Below the pieces are notes generated by a model. That model was not told the origin of the DNA, ran no database searches, and saw only the letters and a list, made by a program, of their open reading frames with translations. Below, one piece after another: positions 24,431 through 33,062 of a DNA stretch of 38,643 bases. The number at the start of each line of letters is the position of its first letter. The stretch's first letter is position 1. The DNA is taken from NCBI GenBank assembly GCA_036274495.1, contig DASUFP010000097.1, positions 1-38,643 of the forward strand. Reading direction: 5' to 3'. A program made the translations under genes and the position numbers. The stretch is from DASUFP01 sp036274495. Its GTDB lineage: Bacteria > Bacteroidota > Bacteroidia > AKYH767-A > OLB10.

Positions 24431-24496
24431 CTTCTATTCTATCCCCGTCCGACCGGCTGACGCCAGTCATCCGGGCGGGCATTGAACTACGAGGCC
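24431..24496 (-). pseudogene. tRNA-Arg remnant D, 5' half with palindrome in the D loop
   Basis: On the minus strand it starts GGCCTCGTAGTTCAAT as the intact tRNA. A 36-base GC-rich imperfect palindrome (24445-24480) then interrupts the D loop, followed by GGATAGAATAGAAG, and the match ends in the anticodon stem. The bases upstream also resemble those upstream of the intact tRNA (TTATTAA context), so the duplication took in the flank. It ends 14 bases from the metG stop codon. Confidence 0.8.
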
Positions 24497-24510
24497 GGTT
24501 ATTAAAATCG

Positions 24511-26559
24511 TCAGGCAACACTGCTTCCGTCATCAACCGTTCTGTCAGGCGAAACAAAACGCAGTTTCCCGTCACGGCCTTCTGCCATCAGCACCATTCC
24601 TTTCGATTCAATTCCTTTAATTTTTCGAGGTTGCAAATTTACTAAAATAACGGCTTGCCGTCCTATCACCTCTTCGGGAGAATAGCTGCCTGCAATGCCT
24701 GAAACAATGGTCCTGCGTTCGTTGCCTATGTCAACAGTGATTTTCAGGAGTTTATCGGTTTTGGGAACCCTTTCTGCCTCCAGGATGGTTCCAACCCTCA
24801 GATCCATTTTCGTAAAATCGTCGAAGGTGGTCATAGGTTTTACGACAGGTTCCGAAACAACAGTAGCTCCCTGTAATACATTTGTAACCTGTCGGTTTTG
24901 ATCGAGTTTCTGCAACTGCAACGCTATTTCCTCATCCGTAATTTTTTCAAATAGCAAGGCAGGTGTTTGCAGCGGACTCCCTTCTGAAAGCATTTTTGCG
25001 ACTACGGCATCCGGCCATTTCAGCGGCTGCACATTTAACATCGCATTTAACTTGATTGAAGTTTCAGGTAATAACGGAGCCGATAAATGTGCAAGAAAAG
25101 CTGAAAGCTCTAATGATAAATTTAAGAGTGTCGCGGTGCGATCGCGATCTGTTTTGATTAATTTCCAGGGTTCATTGTCGGCCAAATATTTATTCCCTGC
25201 CCTCGCCAGATCCATAAGTGAAGCTAATGCTTCGCGCAGTCTGTATTTTTCTATCGATTCGCCAATATTCTTTCGCGTTGTTTCCATCAACGCTATCAAT
25301 GCCTCATCGTCAGCGGTAAGTTTTCCTCTCACAGGAATTTTTCCGTCAAAATAATTTCCTGTCAGCACCAGTGTTCTATTCACAAAATTTCCAAAAATGG
25401 CAACCAGTTCATTGTTGTTGCGCGCCTGAAAATCTTTCCAGGTAAAATCATTGTCTTTGGTTTCGGGAGCGGTGGCAATCAGCGTGTAGCGGAGCACATC
25501 CTGCTTTCCGGGGAAATCGTTCAGGTATTCGTGAAGCCATACAGCCCAGTTGCGTGAAGTCGAAATTTTATCACCTTCGAGATTCAGAAATTCATTCGCA
25601 GGAACATTTTCAGGCAAAACAAATTCTCCATGCGCTTTAAGAATGGCGGGAAAAATGATGCAATGGAATACGATATTATCTTTTCCAATGAAATGGATCA
25701 ATCTGGCATCGGGATTCTTCCAATAATGCTGCCAGCTGTCAGGCAGCAGTTCGCGAGTGGCGGAGATGTAACCGATAGGAGCATCAAACCAAACATACAA
25801 TACTTTTCCTTCGGCATCGGGGAGCGGCACTTTTACTCCCCAGTCCAAATCACGTGTCATCGCGCGGGGCTGAAGTCCGTCGCCGGTGTCGAGCCACGAT
25901 TTGCATTGTCCGTATACATTCGGTTTCCAGTCGTCCTTATGACCTTTTAAAATCCATTCGCGCAACCAGGGCGCGTAATCATTTAAAGGCAGAAACCAAT
26001 GTTTGGTTTCTTTCAGTACCGGTGCCGTGCCGCTTAATTTGGAACGAGGGTTAATAAGCTCCGAGGGACTCAGCGAAGAACCGCAGTTTTCGCACTGGTC
26101 GCCGTAGGCTTTTTCGTTGCCGCATCGTGGACAGGTGCCTTCAATGTAGCGATCGGCAAGAAACTGGCCTGCTTCTTCATCATAGTATTGTTGGGTAACC
26201 TGTTCTGTAAATGCACCTTTGTTATAAAGCGTAGTAAAAAATCCGGCTGCCGTTTCGTGATGAATCTTATTCGAGGTTCGCGAATAGATGTCGAACGAAA
26301 TACCAAACTCTTTGAATGCAACGCGCATCATTTTGTGGTATTTGTCGACTACCTGTTGTGGCGTAATGCCTTCGGCCTTTGCTTTTAGCGTAATGGGAAC
26401 CCCGTGTTCGTCGGAGCCGCATATAAACTTAACGTCCGCACCCTTCAGTCGCTGGTAACGGACAAATACATCTGCAGGTATGTAACATCCTGCCAGGTGT
26501 CCGATGTGAACAGGTCCGTTGGCATAAGGTAAGGCGGCGGTAACGAGGATGGGCTTCAA
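24511..26559 (-). CDS. metG: Methionyl-tRNA synthetase
   Basis: This encodes 682 residues. It charges tRNA-Met, including the initiator. The class I HIGH motif is residues 18-21 ('GPVHIGHLAGCY'), a zinc knuckle lies near 144-161 ('CPRCGNEKAYGDQCENCG'), and the KMSKS loop is the variant 'KISTS' near 331. A C-terminal EMAP/Trbp111-like tRNA-binding domain ('FTKMDLRVGTILEAERVPKT' to the end, from about 575) makes it the dimeric long form. A perfect -7 box is upstream at 26612-26619. The gene ends 14 bases from the tRNA-Arg array. Confidence 0.97.
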   Translation of the reverse strand: MKPILVTAALPYANGPVHIGHLAGCYIPADVFVRYQRLKGADVKFICGSDEHGVPITLKAKAEGITPQQVVDKYHKMMRVAFKEFGISFDIYSRTSNKIHHETAAGFFTTLYNKGAFTEQVTQQYYDEEAGQFLADRYIEGTCPRCGNEKAYGDQCENCGSSLSPSELINPRSKLSGTAPVLKETKHWFLPLNDYAPWLREWILKGHKDDWKPNVYGQCKSWLDTGDGLQPRAMTRDLDWGVKVPLPDAEGKVLYVWFDAPIGYISATRELLPDSWQHYWKNPDARLIHFIGKDNIVFHCIIFPAILKAHGEFVLPENVPANEFLNLEGDKISTSRNWAVWLHEYLNDFPGKQDVLRYTLIATAPETKDNDFTWKDFQARNNNELVAIFGNFVNRTLVLTGNYFDGKIPVRGKLTADDEALIALMETTRKNIGESIEKYRLREALASLMDLARAGNKYLADNEPWKLIKTDRDRTATLLNLSLELSAFLAHLSAPLLPETSIKLNAMLNVQPLKWPDAVVAKMLSEGSPLQTPALLFEKITDEEIALQLQKLDQNRQVTNVLQGATVVSEPVVKPMTTFDDFTKMDLRVGTILEAERVPKTDKLLKITVDIGNERRTIVSGIAGSYSPEEVIGRQAVILVNLQPRKIKGIESKGMVLMAEGRDGKLRFVSPDRTVDDGSSVA

Positions 26560-26611
26560 GAGGGCGGCAGTTTGGTGTAAAAGGAGGTACGTTTTATTTA
26601 GCTAAATTGCG

Positions 26612-26619
26612 CAAAGATA
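26612..26619 (-). promoter_or_regulatory. -7 promoter box for metG
   Basis: On the minus strand TATCTTTG, a perfect TAnnTTTG. Transcription would start near 26605, about 45 bases before the metG ATG. Confidence 0.45.
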
Positions 26620-26633
26620 ATAATACCTGCCCC

Positions 26634-27527
26634 ATGCTGACCCCGGCACCTCTAAATCAAGGCGATAAAATTGCGCTTGTGGCTTCCGCCCGAAAGGTCT
26701 CCCCTGAAGAGATGCAGCCTGCAATTGAAACACTTACAGGTTGGGGTTTTGAAGTCGTAAAAGGAATGTACCTTTTTGAGGACGACCATCAGTTTGCGGG
26801 AACCGACGCGCAAAGGTGGGCCGATTTGCAAATGATGCTGGACGACCCCTCAGTTAAAGCGATACTTTTTGCCAGGGGAGGATATGGGTCGGTAAGGATA
26901 GTGGACAAACTTGATTTTACGAGGTTTCTGAAGGCTCCCAAATGGCTTATCGGATTCAGTGACATTACTGTTTTTCACTCTCACCTGAATCAGCAGGTGA
27001 AAGTTGAAACCCTTCATGCTCCTATGGCAATCAACTTTGGCGAGATGCCGCCTGCTGTTCGCGAAAAGTGGAAAAGTGCCATAACCGGCGGAAGTATCAG
27101 TTATGAAATTCCTTCCCATTTGTTTAACCGCATCGGAAAAGTACAGGCGGAGCTTACCGGCGGTAACCTGTCGATCCTCTATGCCCTGTCGGCGACACCA
27201 TCTGATATAAACACAAAAGGTAAAATTCTTTTTATTGAAGATCTCGATGAATACCTCTATCACGTCGACAGGATGATGATGAACCTCAAAAGAAGCGGTA
27301 AACTAAAAAGTCTGAAGGGTCTGATAGTCGGTGGCATGAGCGATATGCGTGACAATGCCATTCCGTTCGGAAAAACTGCCGAAGAAATTATTCTCGACGC
27401 CGTCCGGGAATACAATTATCCGGTGTGTTTTGGAATGCCGTCGGGACACCTTAAAGAAAATTACCCGCTTATTTTAGGCAGAAAAGTGAAACTGGAAGTG
27501 GGCGAAAAAGTGCGAATCGTTTTTTAA
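26634..27527 (+). CDS. Muramoyltetrapeptide (LD-)carboxypeptidase, peptidase family S66
   Basis: This encodes 297 residues from the ATG at 'MLTPAPLNQGDKIALVASAR'; a TTG nine codons earlier is less likely. Family S66 enzymes remove the terminal D-Ala from tetrapeptides in peptidoglycan recycling. The catalytic set is visible: Ser in 'LIGFSDITVFH' near residue 108, Glu in 'LFIEDLDEYLYHVDRM' and His in 'FGMPSGHLKENYPLILG' near the C-terminus. 'ILFARGGYGSVRIVD' is another family block. There is no signal peptide, so it works in the cytoplasm. The gene is followed after 35 bases by yraN. Confidence 0.93.
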   Translation: MLTPAPLNQGDKIALVASARKVSPEEMQPAIETLTGWGFEVVKGMYLFEDDHQFAGTDAQRWADLQMMLDDPSVKAILFARGGYGSVRIVDKLDFTRFLKAPKWLIGFSDITVFHSHLNQQVKVETLHAPMAINFGEMPPAVREKWKSAITGGSISYEIPSHLFNRIGKVQAELTGGNLSILYALSATPSDINTKGKILFIEDLDEYLYHVDRMMMNLKRSGKLKSLKGLIVGGMSDMRDNAIPFGKTAEEIILDAVREYNYPVCFGMPSGHLKENYPLILGRKVKLEVGEKVRIVF

Positions 27528-27562
27528 ATTTACCATGGTTATTTTTCAAATCACTTTTCATC

Positions 27563-27937
27563 ATGAATACAGGCGAACACATTGCGCTTGGGAAACGCGG
27601 CGAAGCCATTGCCAGGAATTTTCTGATTAAATCAGGTTACCGCATTCGTGCCTGCAACTGGAAATATTTAAAAGGAGAAATTGATATCATTGCCGAAACC
27701 GGAGACGTAATTGTGATGGTTGAAGTAAAATCGCGGAGCAGTCTTTTTTTTGGTGATCCTGAAGAGGCCATAGGCAAAAAGAAGTTGCGGATGCTGTTTG
27801 ATACCGCTGCCCGTTATATGGATGTAACCGGCTGCGAACTGGAAGTCAGGTATGATGTTATTACTGTTGTTTTTCATGGGGAAACCTGGACCATTGAACA
27901 TATCCCCGATACCTATTACCCTTTCATGAATACCTGA
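27563..27937 (+). CDS. YraN (UPF0102) family protein
   Basis: This encodes 124 residues. The family opens 'GKRGEAIARNFLIKSGYRIR' and has the PD-(D/E)XK-like core 'GEIDIIAETGDVIVMVEVKS' (Asp, Glu and Lys in nuclease positions). A nuclease or Holliday-junction-related role is assumed from the fold; the true function is unknown. It lies between the S66 peptidase and the pseudouridine synthase on the same strand. Confidence 0.92.
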   Translation: MNTGEHIALGKRGEAIARNFLIKSGYRIRACNWKYLKGEIDIIAETGDVIVMVEVKSRSSLFFGDPEEAIGKKKLRMLFDTAARYMDVTGCELEVRYDVITVVFHGETWTIEHIPDTYYPFMNT

Positions 27938-27948
27938 CCCGCTTTGCG

Positions 27949-27956
27949 TACCTTTG
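27949..27956 (+). promoter_or_regulatory. -7 promoter box for the pseudouridine synthase gene
   Basis: TACCTTTG, a perfect TAnnTTTG, 17 bases before the ATG at 27974. It supports this start against the in-frame ATG at 27944. Confidence 0.5.
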
Positions 27957-27973
27957 CGGGATATAGTACCATC

Positions 27974-29476
27974 ATGGCTAAATACACAAAAGCCGGCAAG
28001 TCCGGAGGAAGAAAATCAAGAAGCGGGGAAACAGGGAAGGATAAAACAGGCAGTGCATCCTCATGGCAAAGGCCTGATGGCCGTAAGATGCGTGCCCGCA
28101 AGGGTGACTTTTTCCCCGATGCGGAGATTGATAAGCGTAAAAAAAATGCCAGCCGGGGCAGGGGTCCCTATAATCCTGAAAATAGCGAGTCGTTTGAACG
28201 ACCTGCAGCTTCCCGTTCAAAAGATGAGAATGACAGCCGTCCTGACAACCGTTCCGCCGAAAGGCGCCCCTATGTAAAAAGGGACCATGACGACCGGAAG
28301 CCGGGTGGCTCCCGCTTTGGCGATCGGGAAAAAAGGTCCGAAAGACCATCGGATGAAAAGCCTTATCGCTCACGAGGGGAACGGTTTGAAAACAACAGGA
28401 CCGGTAATCCGGGGCGCGATAATGACAGCGGCCGATCAGAGAGGTATGTGAGACACGACGATACGGATAAACCGCGTCGTGATTTTGAACCGCGAAGGGA
28501 GCAGAGCGACCGTCCGGGAGGAAAGTTTAACGAAAAAAGTTCATCGAACGATAAGCGCAAAAGCAATCGTCCCCCCAGCAGGTTTGGAAGAGAGGAACAA
28601 CGGACAGAAGGGTTTAAAAGAATGGACAAGGACCAACGGCATGCCGGAGAACGACAATTCCGGAAAACGGCAAGTTCGGCTCATGCGCGCCCTTACAAAT
28701 CAACGGGCCGGTCATCTAAAGGAGGATCAGCCGACGGCGAAAAGAGGCTTAATAAATTTATTGCCAATACCGGACTTTGTTCGCGCCGTGAAGCTGACGA
28801 ACTGATAGAAGCCGGAGTGATTTCTGTAAACGGCGAAGTTGTAACAACACTTGGAACGAAAGTAAAACCCGGTGATGATGTGAGGTACAATGGCGAGCCG
28901 CTCCGTACCGAAAGGCATGTATATGTTTTGTTGAATAAACCGAAAGACTTTATTACCACAACTGACGATCCGGGAGAGCGCAAAACAGTGATGAACCTGG
29001 TAGAAGATGCTTGTAAAGAACGTATTTATCCGGTAGGCAGGCTCGACAGAAATACCACCGGACTGTTGCTGCTGACAAACGATGGCGAACTGACCAAAAA
29101 GCTGACGCACCCCAGTTATAATATCAAAAAAGTATATCAGGTAGAACTCGATCGTAACCTTACTGCCGCAGATATGAATGCCATTTCGGAAGGAGTAGAG
29201 CTCGAAGACGGGCTGGCAGTGGTGGATGAGATAGCTTATATATTACCCGACGACAAAAAGCAAATAGGAGTAGAATTGCATTCGGGACGCAACAGAATAG
29301 TGCGCCGGATTTTTGAATCGCTGGGATATCAGGTGAAAAAACTCGATCGCACCGTTTTCGCGGGTCTTACAAAAAAGGATTTACCTCGGGGCAGATGGCG
29401 TTTTTTAACCGAAATGGAGCTGAATATGCTGCAGATGGCGAAGGCCGGAAAGCGTGCCGGGAAGACGGCCGGCTAA
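27974..29476 (+). CDS. RluB/RsuA-type pseudouridine synthase with a long disordered N-terminus
   Basis: This encodes 500 residues. The first 250 or so are extremely rich in Arg, Lys, Asp, Gly and Ser with repeats such as 'RPSDEKPYRSRGERFENN', surely disordered and possibly RNA-binding. An S4 domain follows ('KRLNKFIANTGLCSRREADE') at about 255-310, then the catalytic domain with 'YPVGRLDRNTTGLLLLTNDG', whose Asp (near 357) is the catalytic residue. The enzyme converts uridine to pseudouridine in 23S or 16S rRNA; the exact site is inferred. E. coli RluB is about 290 residues, so the N-terminal half is an addition. Its stop codon shares bases with that of dnaG on the other strand. Confidence 0.9.
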   Translation: MAKYTKAGKSGGRKSRSGETGKDKTGSASSWQRPDGRKMRARKGDFFPDAEIDKRKKNASRGRGPYNPENSESFERPAASRSKDENDSRPDNRSAERRPYVKRDHDDRKPGGSRFGDREKRSERPSDEKPYRSRGERFENNRTGNPGRDNDSGRSERYVRHDDTDKPRRDFEPRREQSDRPGGKFNEKSSSNDKRKSNRPPSRFGREEQRTEGFKRMDKDQRHAGERQFRKTASSAHARPYKSTGRSSKGGSADGEKRLNKFIANTGLCSRREADELIEAGVISVNGEVVTTLGTKVKPGDDVRYNGEPLRTERHVYVLLNKPKDFITTTDDPGERKTVMNLVEDACKERIYPVGRLDRNTTGLLLLTNDGELTKKLTHPSYNIKKVYQVELDRNLTAADMNAISEGVELEDGLAVVDEIAYILPDDKKQIGVELHSGRNRIVRRIFESLGYQVKKLDRTVFAGLTKKDLPRGRWRFLTEMELNMLQMAKAGKRAGKTAG

Positions 29477-31422
29477 CGGAGTACTGTAATCCCCAGTTTT
29501 TCGGAAATCATTTTTTTTACCTGATCAAGGTGAATCTGTTCTTTCAGCAATTCATCTATTTTATCGGGATCGTCGGTAGCTTTTATTTTTTCACCAATCT
29601 GGCGAATCATCCGAGTTACAACTTTGTTTTTCCAGGAATAAATAGAAGAGGTAACGGCCTTATATAACAGGTCGCTTTCCAGTGTTACATAAATGCCTTT
29701 GTCGGACCAGCGTTCGCTTAAGGTATAGTTCAACGAAAGCATTCCGGCGGCGGCAATTTGAATGGCGACGTTTTGGTGGTTCACGAATGTATCGGCGGTA
29801 AACGAATTACCTGCGTGCAAGGTTGATTCCATTTCTCTGAAAATGCTGTCGTACACCGGGTTTTCGAATACAATATTTTCGGCCGACACCTCATGAACAA
29901 TATAGTCGACTACGCGTTCCGAAACGGGCTGCAGGTCGTGGGTTTCCTCATCATCAGAGTGCGGAAAGTATATGTTTTCATTAGCATAATTCATGGCAAG
30001 CCGTAACAGGTCGTATTCCTGAAATTCGGAAGAATCGTAATGGGTTATTGTCTCCTCTTCCTCGGCGATTTCGGGTGTTTCGGCATAGGTATCTTCCGGT
30101 TGTTCACGAACAGCGGACACTGATTTTCGAAGAATTTTATTCAGCTCCGCTATGAGGATCTGTTCCCCTATGTCCATCAAGGTAGAACATTCACGGGTAT
30201 AGGTGCTTCTGATGATCGGGTCAGGAATCAGGGCGATGGTCTCCATGATATCCCTGATGAGCCCGGCTTTTTTTATCGGGTCGCCTGCGGTACCTTCCAT
30301 AAGCATGGAGGTCTTAAACCGGATAAAATCCTGGGCGTTGGTGCTGAGGTATTCCTGAAGTTGGTAAGTGTCGTGTGCCCTGGCAAATGAATCGGGGTCG
30401 TGTCCATCGGGAAACAAAACCACCTTTACATTGAGTCCTTCTGCCAGAATCAGATCAATTCCTCTGAGTGATGCCTTGATACCGGCGGAGTCACCGTCAT
30501 ATAATACAGTAATGTTGGAGGTGTAACGGGAGATGAGCCGTATCTGATCCTGGGTAAGAGCGGTTCCGGAGGAGGCGACTACATTCTCGATACCCGACTG
30601 ATGAAGGGAGATTACATCAGTATATCCTTCAACGAGAAAGCACTCGTCTTTGGCAACAATCGACTTTTTGGCAAAATAAATTCCATACAGTATTTTGCTC
30701 TTGTGGTAAATTTCCGATTCGGGAGAGTTAAGGTATTTGGCTGCTTTTTGGTCTGTTTTAAGAATACGGGCTCCAAAGGCAATAACCTTACCGGTGATAG
30801 TATGAATGGGAAAAATAACCCTGCCGTGAAAGCGGTCCATTTTTCGCTCTCCATTTACGATGGTAAGGCCTGATTTTTCCAGAAATTCCAGTTTGAATCC
30901 TTCAGCAATGGCACGGTCGGTAAAAGCATGCCATCCTTCGGGGGCGTACCCGAGCTGAAATGTTTCAATGGTTTTATCGGTAAAACCGCGCTCGTCAAAA
31001 TAGGCGCCACCCACCGATTTTCCCTCGTCGGTGTGCAGCAGCTGTTCTTTAAAATAACGGGCTGCGAATTCCGAAACCACCAGGAGACTTTCTCTCAGCT
31101 GTTGTTCCTGGGTATACTCCGGCGACCGCTCTTCTTCTTCTACTTCAATATTGTATTTTGCGGCGAGGTACCTCAGGGCTTCCGGATAGGAATACTGTTC
31201 GTGTTCCATTATAAAATTCACCGGGTTTCCGGCTTTTCCGCAACCAAAACATTTGTAAATCCCTCTGGCGGGGGACACATTGAACGAGGGGGTTTTCTCG
31301 TTATGGAAAGGACAAAGCCCGATAAGGTTCGATCCCCTCCGTTTTAAATTAACAAAGTCGCCGACAACTTCTTCTATTTTAGAAGCGCTTAAAATGGTCT
31401 CTATAGTATGACGGGGTATCAC
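29473..31422 (-). CDS. dnaG: DNA primase
   Basis: This encodes 649 residues. It makes RNA primers at the replication fork. The N-terminal zinc domain has Cys37, His40, Cys58 and Cys61 ('CPFHNEKTPSF' and 'CFGCGKAGN'). The catalytic core includes 'VIFPIHTITGKVIAFGARIL', and the TOPRIM motifs are 'FLVEGYTDVISLHQSG' and 'VLYDGDSAGIKAS'. The C-terminal 200 residues are the helicase-binding part. It overlaps the pseudouridine synthase gene tail-to-tail by four bases: CTAA gives TAA on one strand and TAG on the other. A perfect -7 box is 20 bases upstream. Confidence 0.96.
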   Translation of the reverse strand: MIPRHTIETILSASKIEEVVGDFVNLKRRGSNLIGLCPFHNEKTPSFNVSPARGIYKCFGCGKAGNPVNFIMEHEQYSYPEALRYLAAKYNIEVEEEERSPEYTQEQQLRESLLVVSEFAARYFKEQLLHTDEGKSVGGAYFDERGFTDKTIETFQLGYAPEGWHAFTDRAIAEGFKLEFLEKSGLTIVNGERKMDRFHGRVIFPIHTITGKVIAFGARILKTDQKAAKYLNSPESEIYHKSKILYGIYFAKKSIVAKDECFLVEGYTDVISLHQSGIENVVASSGTALTQDQIRLISRYTSNITVLYDGDSAGIKASLRGIDLILAEGLNVKVVLFPDGHDPDSFARAHDTYQLQEYLSTNAQDFIRFKTSMLMEGTAGDPIKKAGLIRDIMETIALIPDPIIRSTYTRECSTLMDIGEQILIAELNKILRKSVSAVREQPEDTYAETPEIAEEEETITHYDSSEFQEYDLLRLAMNYANENIYFPHSDDEETHDLQPVSERVVDYIVHEVSAENIVFENPVYDSIFREMESTLHAGNSFTADTFVNHQNVAIQIAAAGMLSLNYTLSERWSDKGIYVTLESDLLYKAVTSSIYSWKNKVVTRMIRQIGEKIKATDDPDKIDELLKEQIHLDQVKKMISEKLGITVLR

Positions 31423-31441
31423 GTATTGCCTTATGAGGAAT

Positions 31442-31449
31442 CAAATTTA
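31442..31449 (-). promoter_or_regulatory. -7 promoter box for dnaG
   Basis: On the minus strand TAAATTTG, a perfect TAnnTTTG, 20 bases before the ATG. No clear -33 element. Confidence 0.5.
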
Positions 31450-31851
31450 GCTATTAAACAGGTGCCGTCACACCCTTTTTTCCCTCACAAATTGTTAACA
31501 GTTGATAATCACAACAAAGAAATTTATACAGGAAAATTATACCCTCCCGATAGGAAGCGCCGGGGGAAATGAGAGTTGAAGCCGGTTTGGCAAAACACTG
31601 TTTAAATGGAATCATTATAGCTGAAACCCAGCAGGGACAGGTATTTCATAAGAAGCGCAAAGTTGTTTTTTAAAGGGTACGTATGCGGTAATCAGCAGAC
31701 AAAACCTGATTCTCTACTACTCTTTTCCCTCTGTGAAAGGTGGTGTAAGCCGAGATCGCCCATTGTTAAAAACATTTTACGTTACCCTATAGGATGTATT
31801 CATTTTATATGTTTCTTAGTGCCATCAAATTCCAAAAAAAAACCACTAGTA
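31450..31851. other. Gene-free stretch between dnaG and the H1-SWIB gene
   Basis: No supported gene. The frame of the SWIB gene stays open upstream to 31663, but the added residues resemble no family and the codon pattern differs. TATGTTTC at 31808-31815 is a seven-of-eight -7 match placed to serve the ATG at 31852. Confidence 0.45.
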
Positions 31852-32268
31852 ATGGCTACAAAAGCAAAGAAAAAAGCTCCGGCTAAAAAGAAAGCCGCAG
31901 CTAAAAAGACTGCCAAAAAAGCTGCCCCTAAGAAGGCTGCTAAAAAAGCTGCCCCTAAGAAGGCTGCTAAAAAGGTTGCAAAAAAAGCTGCAAAGAAAGC
32001 TGCTCCTAAAAAGAAGCGCACACCTAATGCTGCCTTCATGAAGGAAATGAAAGTAAGTGCAGATCTTGGTGCTATCGTTGGCAACAAGGCAATGCCACGT
32101 ACCGAAGTAACCAAAAAACTTTGGGATTACATTAAAAAGAACAAGCTCCAGGATCCAAAGGAGCGCAGAAACATCATTGCTGACGCTAACCTGAAAAAGG
32201 TATTCGGCGGCAAGTCTAAAGTTTCTATGTTCGAAATGACTAAACTTGTAAGCAAGCACCTCTCCTGA
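31852..32268 (+). CDS. Histone H1-like tail fused to SWIB/MDM2 domain
   Basis: This encodes 138 residues. Residues 1-55 are almost only Lys, Ala and Pro with repeats of 'AAPKKAAKK', like the C-terminal tail of histone H1 and of bacterial H1-like proteins. Two exact-length 27-base DNA repeats (31921-31947 and 31948-31974) encode part of it. From about 58, 'LGAIVGNKAMPRTEVTKKLW' and 'LKKVFGGKSKVSMFEMTKLV' are a complete SWIB domain, a fold best known from eukaryotic chromatin remodelling and also found in chlamydiae and Bacteroidota. It is probably an abundant nucleoid protein that binds DNA through the basic tail. The ATG at 31852 fits the start 'MATKAKKKAPAKKK'. A terminator follows. Confidence 0.92.
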   Translation: MATKAKKKAPAKKKAAAKKTAKKAAPKKAAKKAAPKKAAKKVAKKAAKKAAPKKKRTPNAAFMKEMKVSADLGAIVGNKAMPRTEVTKKLWDYIKKNKLQDPKERRNIIADANLKKVFGGKSKVSMFEMTKLVSKHLS

Positions 32269-32282
32269 GTTGCCTGAAATGG

Positions 32283-32317
32283 AAAAGACCGCTTCCCATG
32301 GGAGCGGTCTTTTTTTT
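32283..32317 (+). terminator. Terminator after the SWIB gene
   Basis: AGACCGCT...AGCGGTCT with a CCCATGGG-containing top and nine T. The A run on the left makes it usable by the convergent DUF2461 gene as well. Confidence 0.85.
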
Positions 32318-32341
32318 GTCCGTATAATTTATGGTCCCTGT

Positions 32342-33013
32342 TCAGTCAAGACAACGATTCAGAAATCCGTTTAATGGACTGATGTTTTTAAAGACGTTGG
32401 CGGCGTGGCTCAGGAAAGCATCGGAAACCACGGTTTTGTCGGGACTATAATGCACTGCCAGAAAGCTTTTATATTTTAACAGGTCAATGAGCGGGTGGGT
32501 GGCGTCGTAACCTTTCGGCACTTTCGAAAGCTTCTCCCCATCGAGTTCTCCAAAAAGGGTTTTGAAGTTTTTACTGCGGATCAGAGAAAGGAATTCTTTT
32601 TGGTTGTAATCAATTTCCTGACGGATGGCTTTTAACCAGCCGGTGCCGGGGACGTATGCACCTCCGGCAAGCATAGATGCTCCCGGTTCAATATGGATAT
32701 AATATCCGGCTTTTTCATGCACTTCGGTCTTCTTTCCGCTCCCCGAAATATAGGCTCCGATGTGTGTTTTATAAGGCGATTTGTCTTTTGAAAACCTTAC
32801 GTCACGATAAATTCTGAAAATACAATCTTTCGGCGTTAAGCCGGAAACAGAGGGATCGAATTTGCTTATTTGTTTGAGCAATGGTTCGATAAAAAGTTCA
32901 AATTCCGATTTTACGGTTTCATATCGCGGCTTATTGGCCATAAACCAGTCGCGGTTATTATTGGCTTTAAGCTCTTTTAAAAATTTTAGAGTAGCTTTTG
33001 AAATTACGGGCAT
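32342..33013 (-). CDS. DUF2461 family protein
   Basis: This encodes 223 residues. Family blocks: 'ATLKFLKELKANNNRDWFMA' at the start, 'RIYRDVRFSKDKSPYKTHIG' in the middle, and 'GYYIHIEPGASMLAGGAYVP' after it. Proteins of this family have no proven function. There is no signal peptide. It follows the MscS gene on the minus strand with a 49-base gap. Confidence 0.92.
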   Translation of the reverse strand: MPVISKATLKFLKELKANNNRDWFMANKPRYETVKSEFELFIEPLLKQISKFDPSVSGLTPKDCIFRIYRDVRFSKDKSPYKTHIGAYISGSGKKTEVHEKAGYYIHIEPGASMLAGGAYVPGTGWLKAIRQEIDYNQKEFLSLIRSKNFKTLFGELDGEKLSKVPKGYDATHPLIDLLKYKSFLAVHYSPDKTVVSDAFLSHAANVFKNISPLNGFLNRCLD

Positions 33014-33062
33014 AATTGAACGGATAGGGTAAATTAAATACTGTTTGGCATCTCAGCTAAGA

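Noticed and set aside
24345..24645. Two open frames over tRNA-Arg and remnant D
   Set aside because: They cross the tRNA, its remnant and the end of metG in the wrong frame; there is no recognisable protein.
27978..29110. Several long frames in other registers of the pseudouridine synthase gene
   Set aside because: The Arg/Asp/Gly-rich codons leave other frames open by chance; only the frame with S4 and catalytic motifs is supported.
31663..31851. Upstream extension of the SWIB gene
   Set aside because: The frame is open, but the residues do not resemble the family; the ATG at 31852 starts the typical Lys/Ala tail.
31921..31974. Non-coding tandem repeat
   Set aside because: The two 27-base units are in frame and encode the Lys/Ala/Pro tail, so they are coding.
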